Below, piece after piece: positions 8,150 to 16,134 of a stretch of 20,971 nt of DNA. The translations under genes were made by a program, and so were the position numbers. The stretch comes from JAOTYV01 sp041557595. Its GTDB lineage: Bacteria > Pseudomonadota > Alphaproteobacteria > UBA8366. Each line of letters begins with the position of its first letter. The stretch's first letter is position 1. The stretch covers positions 1 to 20,971 of the forward strand of contig JBFFGE010000072.1 in NCBI GenBank assembly GCA_041557595.1. Reading direction: 5' to 3'. The notes under the pieces were generated by a model, which was not told the origin of the DNA, searched no databases, and worked only from the letters and a program-made list of their open reading frames with translations.

Positions 8150-8155
8150 CGAAAG

Positions 8156-8184
8156 ACGGCGGCGCTGAATGATAGCGCCGCCGT
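8156..8184. terminator. Bidirectional intrinsic terminator between lpxB and gltA
   Basis: A perfect 11-bp stem, ACGGCGGCGCT (8156-8166) with AGCGCCGCCGT (8174-8184), and a 7-base loop sits in the 63-bp gap between the convergent lpxB and gltA. It is followed by TTT on the plus strand and flanked by a short T-rich CTTTC on the minus strand, so it can serve both genes. Confidence 0.85.
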
Positions 8185-8212
8185 TTGTCGGTGATTCGTC
8201 TCGCAGAGAGGT

Positions 8213-9544
8213 CTATTTCCGTTTGTGCAAGGGCGTGTAGGGACGTTCTGTCGGTCCCGTGTAGAGTTGCCGTGGGCGGCCCAATTTCGCCGTCGGGTCC
8301 TCGACCATTTCCTTCCATTGCGCGATCCAGCCGACGGTCCGCGCCAGCGCGAACAAGACGGTGAACATGCTTGTGGGAATGCCGATAGCCTTGAGAATGA
8401 TGCCCGAATAGAAGTCGACGTTCGGGAACAGCTTCTTTTCGATAAAGTAATCGTCTTCCAGCGCGACCCGTTCGAGTTCCACCGCCAATTCGAGCAGCGG
8501 TTCGTCCGTAATGCCGAGCGAATCGAGGACATCGTGGCAGGTCTTCTGCAGAACGCGGGCTCTCGGATCGTGGTTCTTGTAGACCCGGTGGCCAAATCCC
8601 ATCATGCGGAAATTGTCGTTCGGGTCCTTGGCTTTTTCGACGTATTCGGCGGCCCGATCGATTGAGCCGATTTCCGCAAGCATATCGAGCACGGCTTCGT
8701 TCGCGCCGCCATGCGCCGGTCCCCAGAGCGCCGAAATGCCCGCCGAGACGCTGGCGAAAGGATTGGCGCCGGTCGACCCTGCGAGCCGGACGGTCGAGGT
8801 CGAGGCATTCTGCTCATGGTCTGCGTGCAGGATGAAGATGCGGTCCATGGCGCGGGCGACGACCGGGTTTATCTTGTATTCCTCGGCCGGTACCGAAAAC
8901 ATCATGTGGAGGAAGTTTTCGGCATAATTCAAATCGTTGCGGGGATAGACGAAGGGCTGACCGACCGAAAACTTGTAGGCCATCGCGGCAATCGTCGGAA
9001 TCTTGGCGATCAGACGGTGCGACGTGATCATCCGTTGCTGGGGATCGTTGATGTCCAGTGAATCGTGATAGAAGGCGGCCAGCGCGCCGACGACGGCCAC
9101 CATGATCGCCATCGGATGGGCGTCGCGGCGGAAACCGCGGAAGAAGTAATTGATCTGTTCGTGCACCATCGTGTGTTGGGTAATGGTGGACTCGAATTCC
9201 TTCTTTTCCTGCGGATTCGGCAGTTCGCCATTGAGAAGCAGGTAGCAGACTTCCATGAAGTCGCTCGACTCCGCGAGTTCCTCGATGCGGTAGCCGCGAT
9301 GCATCAGGATGCCTTCTTCGCCGTCGATATAGGTGAGTTTCGATTCGCAAGCGCCGGTGGAGGTGTATCCCGGGTCGTAGGTGAAGTAACCGCTCTCGCC
9401 ATAAAGTGACCGAACATCGATCACTTTCGGACCCACGGTTCCCGGCATCACGTTGAAATCATAGGAATTTCCCGTGCTATGATCGGTCAAGGTCATATAT
9501 TCGTTACCGGCCGCGCCTTTGGCGGCGGATTTTTTCTGCGTCAT
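8213..9544 (-). CDS. gltA: Citrate synthase (type II)
   Basis: A 443-residue citrate synthase that condenses acetyl-CoA and oxaloacetate at the entry to the TCA cycle. The three catalytic residues are visible: His278 in WGPAHGGANEA, His319 in MGFGHRVYKNHDPRA and Asp377 in NVDFYSG; the HADHEQNAST signature is at 240-249. An N-terminal beta-rich segment typical of the hexameric, NADH-sensitive type II enzymes of Gram-negatives is present. I chose ATG 9544 because AGAAGGG lies 6 bases upstream. The frame is open for 44 more codons upstream, but that extension covers the likely promoter and has no family similarity. It lies downstream of gltX with a 241-bp gap, so it is probably transcribed on its own. 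Confidence 0.97.
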   Translation of the reverse strand: MTQKKSAAKGAAGNEYMTLTDHSTGNSYDFNVMPGTVGPKVIDVRSLYGESGYFTYDPGYTSTGACESKLTYIDGEEGILMHRGYRIEELAESSDFMEVCYLLLNGELPNPQEKKEFESTITQHTMVHEQINYFFRGFRRDAHPMAIMVAVVGALAAFYHDSLDINDPQQRMITSHRLIAKIPTIAAMAYKFSVGQPFVYPRNDLNYAENFLHMMFSVPAEEYKINPVVARAMDRIFILHADHEQNASTSTVRLAGSTGANPFASVSAGISALWGPAHGGANEAVLDMLAEIGSIDRAAEYVEKAKDPNDNFRMMGFGHRVYKNHDPRARVLQKTCHDVLDSLGITDEPLLELAVELERVALEDDYFIEKKLFPNVDFYSGIILKAIGIPTSMFTVLFALARTVGWIAQWKEMVEDPTAKLGRPRQLYTGPTERPYTPLHKRK

Positions 9545-9639
9545 GTCTGGCCCTTCTGCTTGGCAAAAGCGGATTTTCATCGGCAGGGGCGCGAAGGCCT
9601 TGCCTTCTCCCCAAAAAACGCCCCGCCCTGTTGCGGTGC

Positions 9640-9669
9640 AGTATACACCCGCAGGCCGGAATTGGGCAA
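9640..9669 (-). promoter_or_regulatory. Likely sigma-70 promoter of gltA
   Basis: On the minus strand TTGCCC (9669-9664) and TATACT (9645-9640) are separated by 18 bases, matching the -35 and -10 consensus at 4/6 and 5/6. They lie about 95 bases upstream of the gltA ATG. This supports a gltA transcription unit separate from gltX. Confidence 0.55.
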
Positions 9670-9686
9670 ACGCCACTAGAGCAACG

Positions 9687-9704
9687 TGCGCCCATTTAGG
9701 CGCA
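9687..9704. promoter_or_regulatory. Inverted repeat upstream of the gltA promoter
   Basis: TGCGCC and GGCGCA form a perfect 6-bp inverted repeat around CATTTA, 18 bases upstream of the gltA -35 box. A perfect 12-bp palindrome AATCGATCGATT lies a little further upstream (9728-9739). Either could be a regulator site; no known operator is recognised. Confidence 0.3.
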
Positions 9705-9751
9705 TATAAGCGGCTCTATCTCTGCAGAATCGATCGATTTATCTGCCTTTA

Positions 9752-9777
9752 GCCTTTAATTGATTCCAAATAAAGGC
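9752..9777 (-). terminator. Hairpin just downstream of gltX
   Basis: GCCTTTAATTG and CAAATAAAGGC pair at 10 of 11 positions around a 4-base ATTC loop, 9 bases after the gltX stop codon on the minus strand. An alternative outer stem, CTGCCTTTA/TAAAGGCAG (9743-9751 and 9771-9779), overlaps it. There is no clear T run after it, so it may end or stabilise the gltX transcript only partly. Confidence 0.4.
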
Positions 9778-9785
9778 AGGTTGAT

Positions 9786-11204
9786 CTAGACACCGTCGAC
9801 GGCGCCGGGGACAGCGGAAATACGCGCCAGGGTTTCGTTTTTTCCGAAAATTTCCATTATTTCGAAGAGGCTCGGCGACGCGTTCGAGCCGGTCAGAGCT
9901 GCCCGCAGAGGTTGCGCGAGTTTGCCCAATCCGAGGTCCATCGCGCCGGCGATCTCGCGCAGAAGCGACTCGAGGTGATCGGCGGTCCATGGGTCGGCGT
10001 CCGCGATGGCGGCGGCCAGTCGGCTCAGAACTTGCGGGGCGTCGCCTTGCAGCAGCTTGGCGGCTTTCGCGTTGGCCAGCGGAAATATCGGCCGCGCCAC
10101 ATAAAACATCGCGCTGGCGGCCAGTTCATCGATGGTTTTCGCCCTGATTTTAAGCTCCGAGAGGCCCGCCAGGAGCCAGGCTTGCGCTTTTTCGTCCGGC
10201 GTTTCGGATGTCTTCGCCGCGATGATCGGCAGGATCAGGTCGAGCAACCGGGCATTGTCGGCCGCCGAGATATAGTGGCCATTCAAATTCTCCAGTTTGG
10301 CGAGATCGAACCGCGCCGCCGAACGGCCGACGCCGTCCAGGTCGAACCACTCGATGGCCTGTTCGGTGTCGATAATTTCGTCGTCGCCATGGCTCCAGCC
10401 AAGGCGCAACAGGTAATTGCGCATGGCCTCGGGCAAGTAGCCCATGTCCCGATAGGCCTCGACCCCGAGCGCGCCATGCCGTTTTGAGAGTTTTTGTCCA
10501 TCGGGCCCGTGAATGAGCGGGATATGCGCGAATTCCGGGATCGGCCAGTCGAGGGCCTCGAAGAGTTTCTGTTGCCGGAATGCGTTGTTCAGGTGGTCGT
10601 CGCCCCGAATGATGTGGGTAATGCCCATGGCATGATCGTCCGCCACCACGGACAGCATGTAGGTCGGTGTTCCGTCGGCGCGCAGCAGGATGAAATCGTC
10701 GAGTTGGTCGTTCGCGACCGTGACGTCGCCCTGGACCTTGTCCTGGATCGTCGTCTGGCCCGACTGCGGCATCTTGATCCGTACCACCGGATCGACGCCC
10801 GCCGGCGCCTCGGCGGGATCGCGGTCGCGCCATCGCCCGTCATAGCGGATGGGCCGGCCTTCCTGCCGCGCCGCGTCCCGCATTGCCGTCAATTCTTCAG
10901 GCGTGCAATAGCACCGGTACGCTTTGCCCGCCTCGAGCAATTGACGGGCTACCGCCGCATGCTGGTCGGCGTTGCGGGACTGGAAGACGATATCGCCGTC
11001 CCAATCGAGCTCGAGCCACTTCATTCCCTCGATAATCGCCTCGATCGCTTCGGGGGTGGATCGCTTGCGGTCGGTGTCTTCGATGCGCAGTCGCATCTGT
11101 CCGCCATGGTGCCGGGCGTACAGCCAGTTGAACAACGCGGTGCGCGCGCCGCCGACATGCAGGAAGCCGGTCGGCGACGGCGGAAATCGGGTTATGACGG
11201 TCAT
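9786..11204 (-). CDS. gltX: Glutamate--tRNA ligase
   Basis: A 472-residue class I aminoacyl-tRNA synthetase charging tRNA-Glu in the cytoplasm. The N-terminal catalytic part shows RFPPSPTGFLHVGGARTA with the HIGH-type motif (residues 16-19), IEDTDRKRS, the CYCTPEEL element (98-105), ITHIIRGDDHLNNAFRQ, and the KLSKRHG form of the KMSKS loop (238-244). The helical anticodon-binding part follows. I chose ATG 11204 because AGAGGA is 7 bases upstream and the conserved core begins at once; the longer open frame to 11285 has no family similarity. Alphaproteobacteria often carry two gltX paralogues, one of which may also charge tRNA-Gln, and which type this is cannot be told from the sequence alone. 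It diverges from comEC across 120 bp. Confidence 0.96.
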   Translation of the reverse strand: MTVITRFPPSPTGFLHVGGARTALFNWLYARHHGGQMRLRIEDTDRKRSTPEAIEAIIEGMKWLELDWDGDIVFQSRNADQHAAVARQLLEAGKAYRCYCTPEELTAMRDAARQEGRPIRYDGRWRDRDPAEAPAGVDPVVRIKMPQSGQTTIQDKVQGDVTVANDQLDDFILLRADGTPTYMLSVVADDHAMGITHIIRGDDHLNNAFRQQKLFEALDWPIPEFAHIPLIHGPDGQKLSKRHGALGVEAYRDMGYLPEAMRNYLLRLGWSHGDDEIIDTEQAIEWFDLDGVGRSAARFDLAKLENLNGHYISAADNARLLDLILPIIAAKTSETPDEKAQAWLLAGLSELKIRAKTIDELAASAMFYVARPIFPLANAKAAKLLQGDAPQVLSRLAAAIADADPWTADHLESLLREIAGAMDLGLGKLAQPLRAALTGSNASPSLFEIMEIFGKNETLARISAVPGAVDGV

Positions 11205-11324
11205 CGTGTGTCCTCTGGACTGAATTTCGGCGGCTGCACGATCGCGCATGTTGGATCGGCGCGGGTTTACCATAGCGGCCAACACTCTGCCATGCCTGCT
11301 TGAGAAGCGGGTTGATGCGCGCAG

Positions 11325-13569
11325 ATGACGGAAGCCGTCGCTTGGGCGATCGGCGCTTTACAAAGGCCCGGGCCTGCCGGCCATAATAATCCGGCCACAT
11401 TTCCAGCGGGAGGCGACGACACGGCGATGCCAGGGGGTTGGGGCACGATCGTCAGCACTATCGACGCTCAACGGCAGCGCCTTATCCTGTGGCTTCCGGT
11501 CTTCATCGGCGTCGGCATCGGGCTCTATTTCGTGTCGCCGGTCGAACCGCCGGCCGTTCTGCCCGCATTTCTAGCGGCCTTCGCCGTTGCGGGATTGGCG
11601 GCGGCCTGCCGTTATCCGGCTTTCCGTCCGATCATCCTGCTGCCGGTTGCGGTCGCTATCGGATTGGCCGCGGCCCAGTGGCGCAGCCAGCATGTCGCGG
11701 CGCCGATCCTGAAGGGCCGATACGGGCCGGCGCCGGTGGCCGGGCGCGTGGTGCAGGTCGAGCTCTTGCCGACCGGCCCCCGGATTATCCTGGATCAGGT
11801 GCGGTTATCCCGCCTTGATCCCGACGAAACCCCGGAACGCATCCGAATTCGCGTGCACCGCGGGACAGCGCTGAATATCGGCGACCGGATCTCCGTGCTC
11901 GCGAAGCTGCGGCCGCCGCCGCCGCCGGTAGCCCCCGGAGCCTACGATTTTCAGCGCTCGGCCTGGTTCAAGCGGATCGGCGCCGTCGACTTCGCTTTGG
12001 GGCCGGTTCGCCAACAACAATCCATCCTGCAGCCAAAGGAGGGGGATGGGATTGCGCTCGCGATCTCCCGCCTGCGCCAGGAGATCGCGGAGCGCCTGCG
12101 TGCGGTCCTGCCGGGGCAGGCAGGCCACGTCGCCGCGGCCCTGCTGGTTGGCGACCGGGAGCGGCCTGGATCCGACGGTCGTCGATGCGATGCGCGATTC
12201 CGGCCTAGCCCACCTGCTGGCCATATCCGGTCTTCACGTGGGACTCGTCGCCGCAACGCTGTTTTTCGCCATCCGGATATTGCTCACCTTAATCGAACCG
12301 ATCGCCTTGCGCTGGCCGGTCAAGAAGATCGCGGCGTGTTTCGCGCTGCTGGGCGCTTTTGCCTATTTGCTGCTCGCCGGCGCGACGGTGCCGACCCAGC
12401 GGGCGTTCCTGATTACCGGGATCGTGCTATTGGCGGTCATCTTGGATCGCACCGCAATTTCGCTGCGCCTGGTCGCGGCCGCGGCATCGATCATCCTGGT
12501 GCTGTCGCCGGAAAGCCTGATCGGCGCGAGCTTCCAACTCTCCTTTGCCGCGGTGGTCGCCCTGGTGGCGGCCTACGAATGCCTCGGACAGCGTTTGCGG
12601 TCGCGTTCGGGGCCGCGGTCGGTGGGGCGGCGGCTGGCGGTCTATTTCGCCGGTGTCGGGCTTACCACCCTGATCGCCGGCGCCGCGACCGGGTTGATCG
12701 CGCTTCATCATTTCGGCCGCTTCGCGCAATTCGGCGTCGTGGCGAACCTGATTGCGGTGCCGATGACCGCTCTGTGGATCATGCCTTGCGGCGTGGTCGC
12801 CTTGATCCTCTATCCGTTCGGGCTGGAGGCGGTGGCGCTGCAGGCCATGGCCCTGGGCGTCGAGGTGGTGCTCGCGGTTTCCGGTACCGTGGCCTCCTGG
12901 CCAGGCGCGGTGATGCTGCTGCCGACGATGCCGATGGCGGGGCTGCTGCTGGTCACTGCGGGCGGATTGTGGCTGTGCTTGTGGAGCGGCCGTGTCCGGG
13001 TTGCGGGCATCCTCGGCATCCTGGCCGGCATTCTGACAATTCCCCTGACGCCGCGCCCGGACGTTCTGGTGTCCGGGGACGGCCGGTTGATGGCGGTCCG
13101 CATGGCCGACGGGCGGCTGAGCCTCTCCAGCGAGCGCGTACAGCGCTTTGCTGCCAAGGTCTGGTTGGAGCGGGACGGGGCGCGATTGGGGCAGTCCTGG
13201 CCCGTGGAAGCGTCGAGCGACCGGCGGCTGTCATGCGATCTGGCCGGGTGTATCTATCGCGGCGGCGGCCGCGTGACCGCATTGGTCCGGGATGGGCGGG
13301 CGCTCGAGGAAGATTGCCGGGACGCCGCCGTCGTCGTCAGCGTCGTTCCGGTCCGGCGGCGCTGTCGGGCGCCGGCGCTGGTAATCGACCGATTCGATCT
13401 TTGGCGGAGCGGGGCGCATGCCATCTGGCTGGGGCGCGAAATCGTATCGGCAACCAATGTCCGGGCCGTACGCGGCGACCGCCCCTGGGTTCCGCGGCCT
13501 GAGGCGCGGCGCCGGCGGATCTCGAAGGTCCGAAATAGCGCCGCTAGTACTTCCGCATCAATCCGATAA
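11325..13569 (+). pseudogene. comEC: ComEC/Rec2 family membrane protein, broken by a one-base frameshift
   Basis: ComEC forms the inner-membrane channel that takes in single-stranded DNA during natural transformation. Frame one (from 11325) encodes N-terminal membrane helices, a DUF4131-type domain, and the start of the competence domain as far as VAAALLVGDR (about residue 278). The protein then continues one frame over with SGLDPTVVDAMRDSGLAHLL and AISGLHVGL, the family signature, followed by many membrane helices and a C-terminal part to 13569. The run GGG at 12157-12159 has one G too many; deleting it gives one 747-residue protein of normal length. Both halves look otherwise intact, so this is either a sequencing error or a very recent mutation. 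The C-terminal part lacks a recognisable metallo-beta-lactamase HxHxDH motif. The start is uncertain: ATG 11427, with GGGAGG upstream, is an alternative. The 3' end overlaps lexA. Confidence 0.85.
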
Positions 13570-14242
13570 GGCGGCCCTGCACCTTGACGCGATCCGGACC
13601 GAAAATTCGGGTCTCGAAGTCCTTGTTCGCGGGCTCGAGCGCAATCGAATGGCCTTTGCGGCGCAGCCGCTTGAGCGTCACCTCGTTATCGTCGACCAAG
13701 GCCACGACAATGGTACCGTTCTCGGCCAGGTCGCAGCGCTCGATGATTACTGTATCGCCATCGAAAATGCCGGCTTCGATCATCGATTCGCCCTCGACTT
13801 CCAGTGCATAGTGTTCGCCGCCGCTGAGCAAATTCGCAGGTACGTCGACCGACGCGCTTTCGTCGCGCAAAGCCTCGATCGGCGTTCCCGCGGCGATTCG
13901 ACCGTAGAACGGCAATTGAACAGCTTCGCTGTCGCCGCTCACCTTGGCGCCGGTAAGCGCCGTGCTGTTATCGCTGACCAATCTCGGGGCGAACCGTCCG
14001 ATATTCGGGCGTTCTGTCTGCGGTGCATTTTCCGGCAGGCGCATGATTTCGAGCGCGCGGGCGCGATGGGGCAGGCGCCGGATAAAGCCGCGTTCTTCCA
14101 ATCCGGTGATGAGACGGTGAATGCCGGATTTGGATTTCAGGGAGAGCGCTTCCTTCATCTCGTCGAAGGATGGCGGCACGCCGTTTTCCTTGAGGCATTC
14201 CTGGATGTACATCAGCAGTTGGTATTGTTTGCGCGTCAGCAT
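13544..14242 (-). CDS. lexA: LexA repressor
   Basis: A 232-residue SOS repressor with autoprotease activity. The N-terminal winged helix (1-65) reads MLTRKQYQLLMYIQ, with recognition-helix region SKSGIHRLITGLEERGFIRR. The C-terminal S24 peptidase domain has the Ala-Gly cleavage site at A118-G119 (GRIAAGTP), nucleophile Ser153 in GESM and general base Lys191 in VTLKRL. When RecA filaments form, it cleaves itself and releases DNA-repair genes. A GTTC-N7-GTTC box lies about 110 bases upstream within a likely promoter, so it represses itself. Its last 26 bases overlap the 3' end of comEC on the other strand. It follows moeA across 164 bp and probably has its own transcript. Confidence 0.97.
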   Translation of the reverse strand: MLTRKQYQLLMYIQECLKENGVPPSFDEMKEALSLKSKSGIHRLITGLEERGFIRRLPHRARALEIMRLPENAPQTERPNIGRFAPRLVSDNSTALTGAKVSGDSEAVQLPFYGRIAAGTPIEALRDESASVDVPANLLSGGEHYALEVEGESMIEAGIFDGDTVIIERCDLAENGTIVVALVDDNEVTLKRLRRKGHSIALEPANKDFETRIFGPDRVKVQGRLIGLMRKY

Positions 14243-14350
14243 TTCGTTGGCCCGTTATTTACATTTGGGATTACTGGCAGCACCGGAGTGGTATGCCTAC
14301 CCAGCCCGAATCGGTTAAATTGACTGAACAAAACAGCAACATTAGGATAT

Positions 14351-14365
14351 GTTCTAGTTTAGTTC
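14351..14365. promoter_or_regulatory. LexA (SOS) box, GTTC-N7-GTTC type
   Basis: GTTC (14351-14354) and GTTC (14362-14365) are separated by exactly 7 bases. This is the direct-repeat operator known for LexA in Alphaproteobacteria (GAAC-N7-GAAC on the lexA strand). It overlaps the putative -10 box of lexA and fits autoregulation. Confidence 0.85.
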
Positions 14366-14379
14366 GCGAATCGGGTCAA
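14351..14379 (-). promoter_or_regulatory. Likely lexA promoter overlapping the SOS box
   Basis: On the minus strand TTGACC (14379-14374) is followed after 17 bases by TAGAAC (14356-14351), matching the -35 and -10 consensus at 5/6 and 4/6. The -10 hexamer lies within one half of the LexA box, so bound LexA would block RNA polymerase. Confidence 0.55.
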
Positions 14380-14396
14380 GCCATTTTCGAAATGGC
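14380..14396 (-). terminator. Hairpin after moeA
   Basis: A perfect 7-bp stem, GCCATTT with AAATGGC around a 3-base loop, lies 10 bases past the moeA stop codon and directly before the lexA -35 box. There is no T run behind it, so it may be a weak terminator or a transcript-stabilising end. Confidence 0.35.
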
Positions 14397-14406
14397 GCGT
14401 CCAAGC

Positions 14407-15621
14407 TTACAAGCGCCAGGGGCCTTGGGGGATCATCATCACCTCTACCGGGTCGCCCTTGGCCGCTGCGGTCGCGTGGGGCGGGCGGACGATCAGGCAG
14501 TCCGCGTGGGCGAGCGGCGCCATCATGGAACTGTCCTGTTTGCGGAAGGCGCGCACGACGCGGCCGCCCTGCGGATCGGTTTCGGCGGTCGCGCGCAAAT
14601 AATCCTGCCGCGTGTCGTTTTCCGGCAAGGGCTCCGCGAGACGGGCGGTCGCCAACGCCTGCGAATCGGGCGACACGCCCAGCATCGCATCGAGCGCGGG
14701 CTTCACGAAGATCAGGGCGCAGACCAGGGTCGAAACGGGGTTGCCCGGCAATCCGATCATCAACGCGTCGCCGATACGGCCGAACATCAGCGGTTTTCCG
14801 GGCCGCATCGCGATCCGCCAGAAATCGACTTCCAGCCCGCCTTCGCCCAGCACGCTCTGCACCAGATCATGGTCGCCGACGGACGCACCCCCCGTGGTCA
14901 ACAGGATATCCGCGCCCGCCGCGCCGGCCGCCATGCGGGCGAGAGCATCCCGATCGTCCGGCGCGATGCCCAGCAGGATCGGGTCGCCGCCGAACACCCG
15001 CACGGTTGCCGCCAGGGCGAGTCCGTTCGAACTGACGATCTGATTCGGGCCGACCGGATCGCCGGGCATCACCACCTCGTCGCCGGTGGCGAGGATCGCG
15101 ACGCGCGGGCGGCGGCGAACCATCAGCCACGGCCGGTTCATTGCGGCGGCAAGACCGATGTCCCGGGCGGTCAGGCAGCGGCCCTCGCGCAGCAGGATAT
15201 CGCCCGCGCGAAAATCGAGCCCGGCGGGACGCACATAATGGCCCGCAGGCGCGGTTTCCTTGATGGTCACGACGTCGCCGGCGGCCTCGGTATCTTCCTG
15301 GATGACGATGGCATCCGCGCCTGCGGGAACCGGAGCACCGGTGAAAATTCGCACCGCTTCGCCGGGACCGAGGGCGCCGTCATGAGCGCTGCCGGCAGGC
15401 GCGCTGCCGACAACCTTCAAATCGACCGGCACCGAGGACACATCGGCCGCGCGGACCGCATAGCCGTCCATTGCCGAGACCGCCATCGGGGGCTGGGTTC
15501 GCCGCGCCGTCAGGTCTTCGGCCAGGACGCGGCCGAAAGCGTCCAGCAGCCCCACCTGCTCCGGCGTCAGCAAGCCGGCGGCCTCGACGATTCGCGCGCG
15601 GGCTTCTTCGACCGACAGCAT
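14407..15621 (-). CDS. moeA: Molybdopterin molybdenumtransferase MoeA
   Basis: A 404-residue enzyme that inserts molybdate into adenylated molybdopterin in the last step of Mo-cofactor synthesis. Family features in order: the N-terminal VSAMDGYAVRAADV, the FTGAPVPAGADAIVIQE segment, VAILATGDEVV, TTGGASVGDHDLV, MRPGKPLMFGRI, GLPGNPVSTLVCALIFVKP and the small C-terminal beta domain. The length is typical. ATG 15621 shares its A with the moaC TGA stop (TGATG), so translation is coupled. A GTG just upstream in frame (15624) is less likely. Confidence 0.96.
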   Translation of the reverse strand: MLSVEEARARIVEAAGLLTPEQVGLLDAFGRVLAEDLTARRTQPPMAVSAMDGYAVRAADVSSVPVDLKVVGSAPAGSAHDGALGPGEAVRIFTGAPVPAGADAIVIQEDTEAAGDVVTIKETAPAGHYVRPAGLDFRAGDILLREGRCLTARDIGLAAAMNRPWLMVRRRPRVAILATGDEVVMPGDPVGPNQIVSSNGLALAATVRVFGGDPILLGIAPDDRDALARMAAGAAGADILLTTGGASVGDHDLVQSVLGEGGLEVDFWRIAMRPGKPLMFGRIGDALMIGLPGNPVSTLVCALIFVKPALDAMLGVSPDSQALATARLAEPLPENDTRQDYLRATAETDPQGGRVVRAFRKQDSSMMAPLAHADCLIVRPPHATAAAKGDPVEVMMIPQGPWRL

Positions 15622-16097
15622 CACTCGGCCTGATAGGTGCCGGATTTTCCTCCGGATTTATGGGTCAACCGAATGCCGGTAATATGCATGCCGCGATCCA
15701 CCGCCTTGCACATGTCGTATACGGTCAGGGCGGCGACGGAGACCGCGGTCAGCGCTTCCATCTCGACACCGGTCTGGCCGCTGGTCTTGCAGGTTGCCGT
15801 GATCTCGATCGCCGGGTTCTCGGGGTCCAGCCGCAGCAGAACCTCGACCGCGGAAAGGGGCAGGGGGTGACAGAGCGGGATCAGATCGGCGGTGCGCTTG
15901 GCGCCCATGATGCCCGCGAGCTGCGCCACCGACAGCACATCGCCCTTCTTGAGGCCGCTCGCGCCAATCAGCGCTGCGGTAGCGGGCTGCATCTCGACGC
16001 GGCCTTTGGCGGTCGCCACGCGCTCCGTCGCGGGCTTTGCGGAGACGTCGACCATCACGGCATTGCCGTCCTTGTCGATATGTGTGAGGTCGCTCAT
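15621..16097 (-). CDS. moaC: Cyclic pyranopterin monophosphate synthase MoaC
   Basis: A 158-residue enzyme that, acting after MoaA, converts 3',8-cyclo-7,8-dihydro-GTP into cyclic pyranopterin monophosphate in Mo-cofactor synthesis. Characteristic stretches are the AGIMGAKRTADLIPLCHPLP region, TGVEMEALTAVSVAALTVYD, MCKAVDRGM and the C-terminal LTHKSGGKSGTY. It lies 37 bases after trpC and overlaps moeA by one base. This trpC-moaC-moeA order is common in Alphaproteobacteria, although the pathways are unrelated. Confidence 0.97.
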   Translation of the reverse strand: MSDLTHIDKDGNAVMVDVSAKPATERVATAKGRVEMQPATAALIGASGLKKGDVLSVAQLAGIMGAKRTADLIPLCHPLPLSAVEVLLRLDPENPAIEITATCKTSGQTGVEMEALTAVSVAALTVYDMCKAVDRGMHITGIRLTHKSGGKSGTYQAE

Positions 16098-16134
16098 CGG
16101 GCGTACCGCGGGGGAAAGGGCGCCAGAGGGGGCA

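Noticed and set aside
9545..9676. 44-codon N-terminal extension of citrate synthase
   Set aside because: It covers the best promoter and the ribosome binding site of gltA, and the residues resemble no citrate synthase N-terminus.
11205..11285. 27-codon N-terminal extension of glutamate--tRNA ligase
   Set aside because: The family core begins at MTVITRFPPSPTG, preceded by a good AGAGGA ribosome binding site.
12157..12159. Programmed ribosomal frameshift as explanation for comEC
   Set aside because: The site CGG GAG is not a known slippery sequence, no stop codon or stimulatory structure stands out, and ComEC is not known to use recoding. A sequencing error or mutation is simpler.
14293..15633. 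Long plus-strand frame opposite moeA (about 445 codons)
   Set aside because: Antisense to a complete MoeA with all motifs; its composition (many His, Arg, Gln, Gly) is that of a shadow frame.
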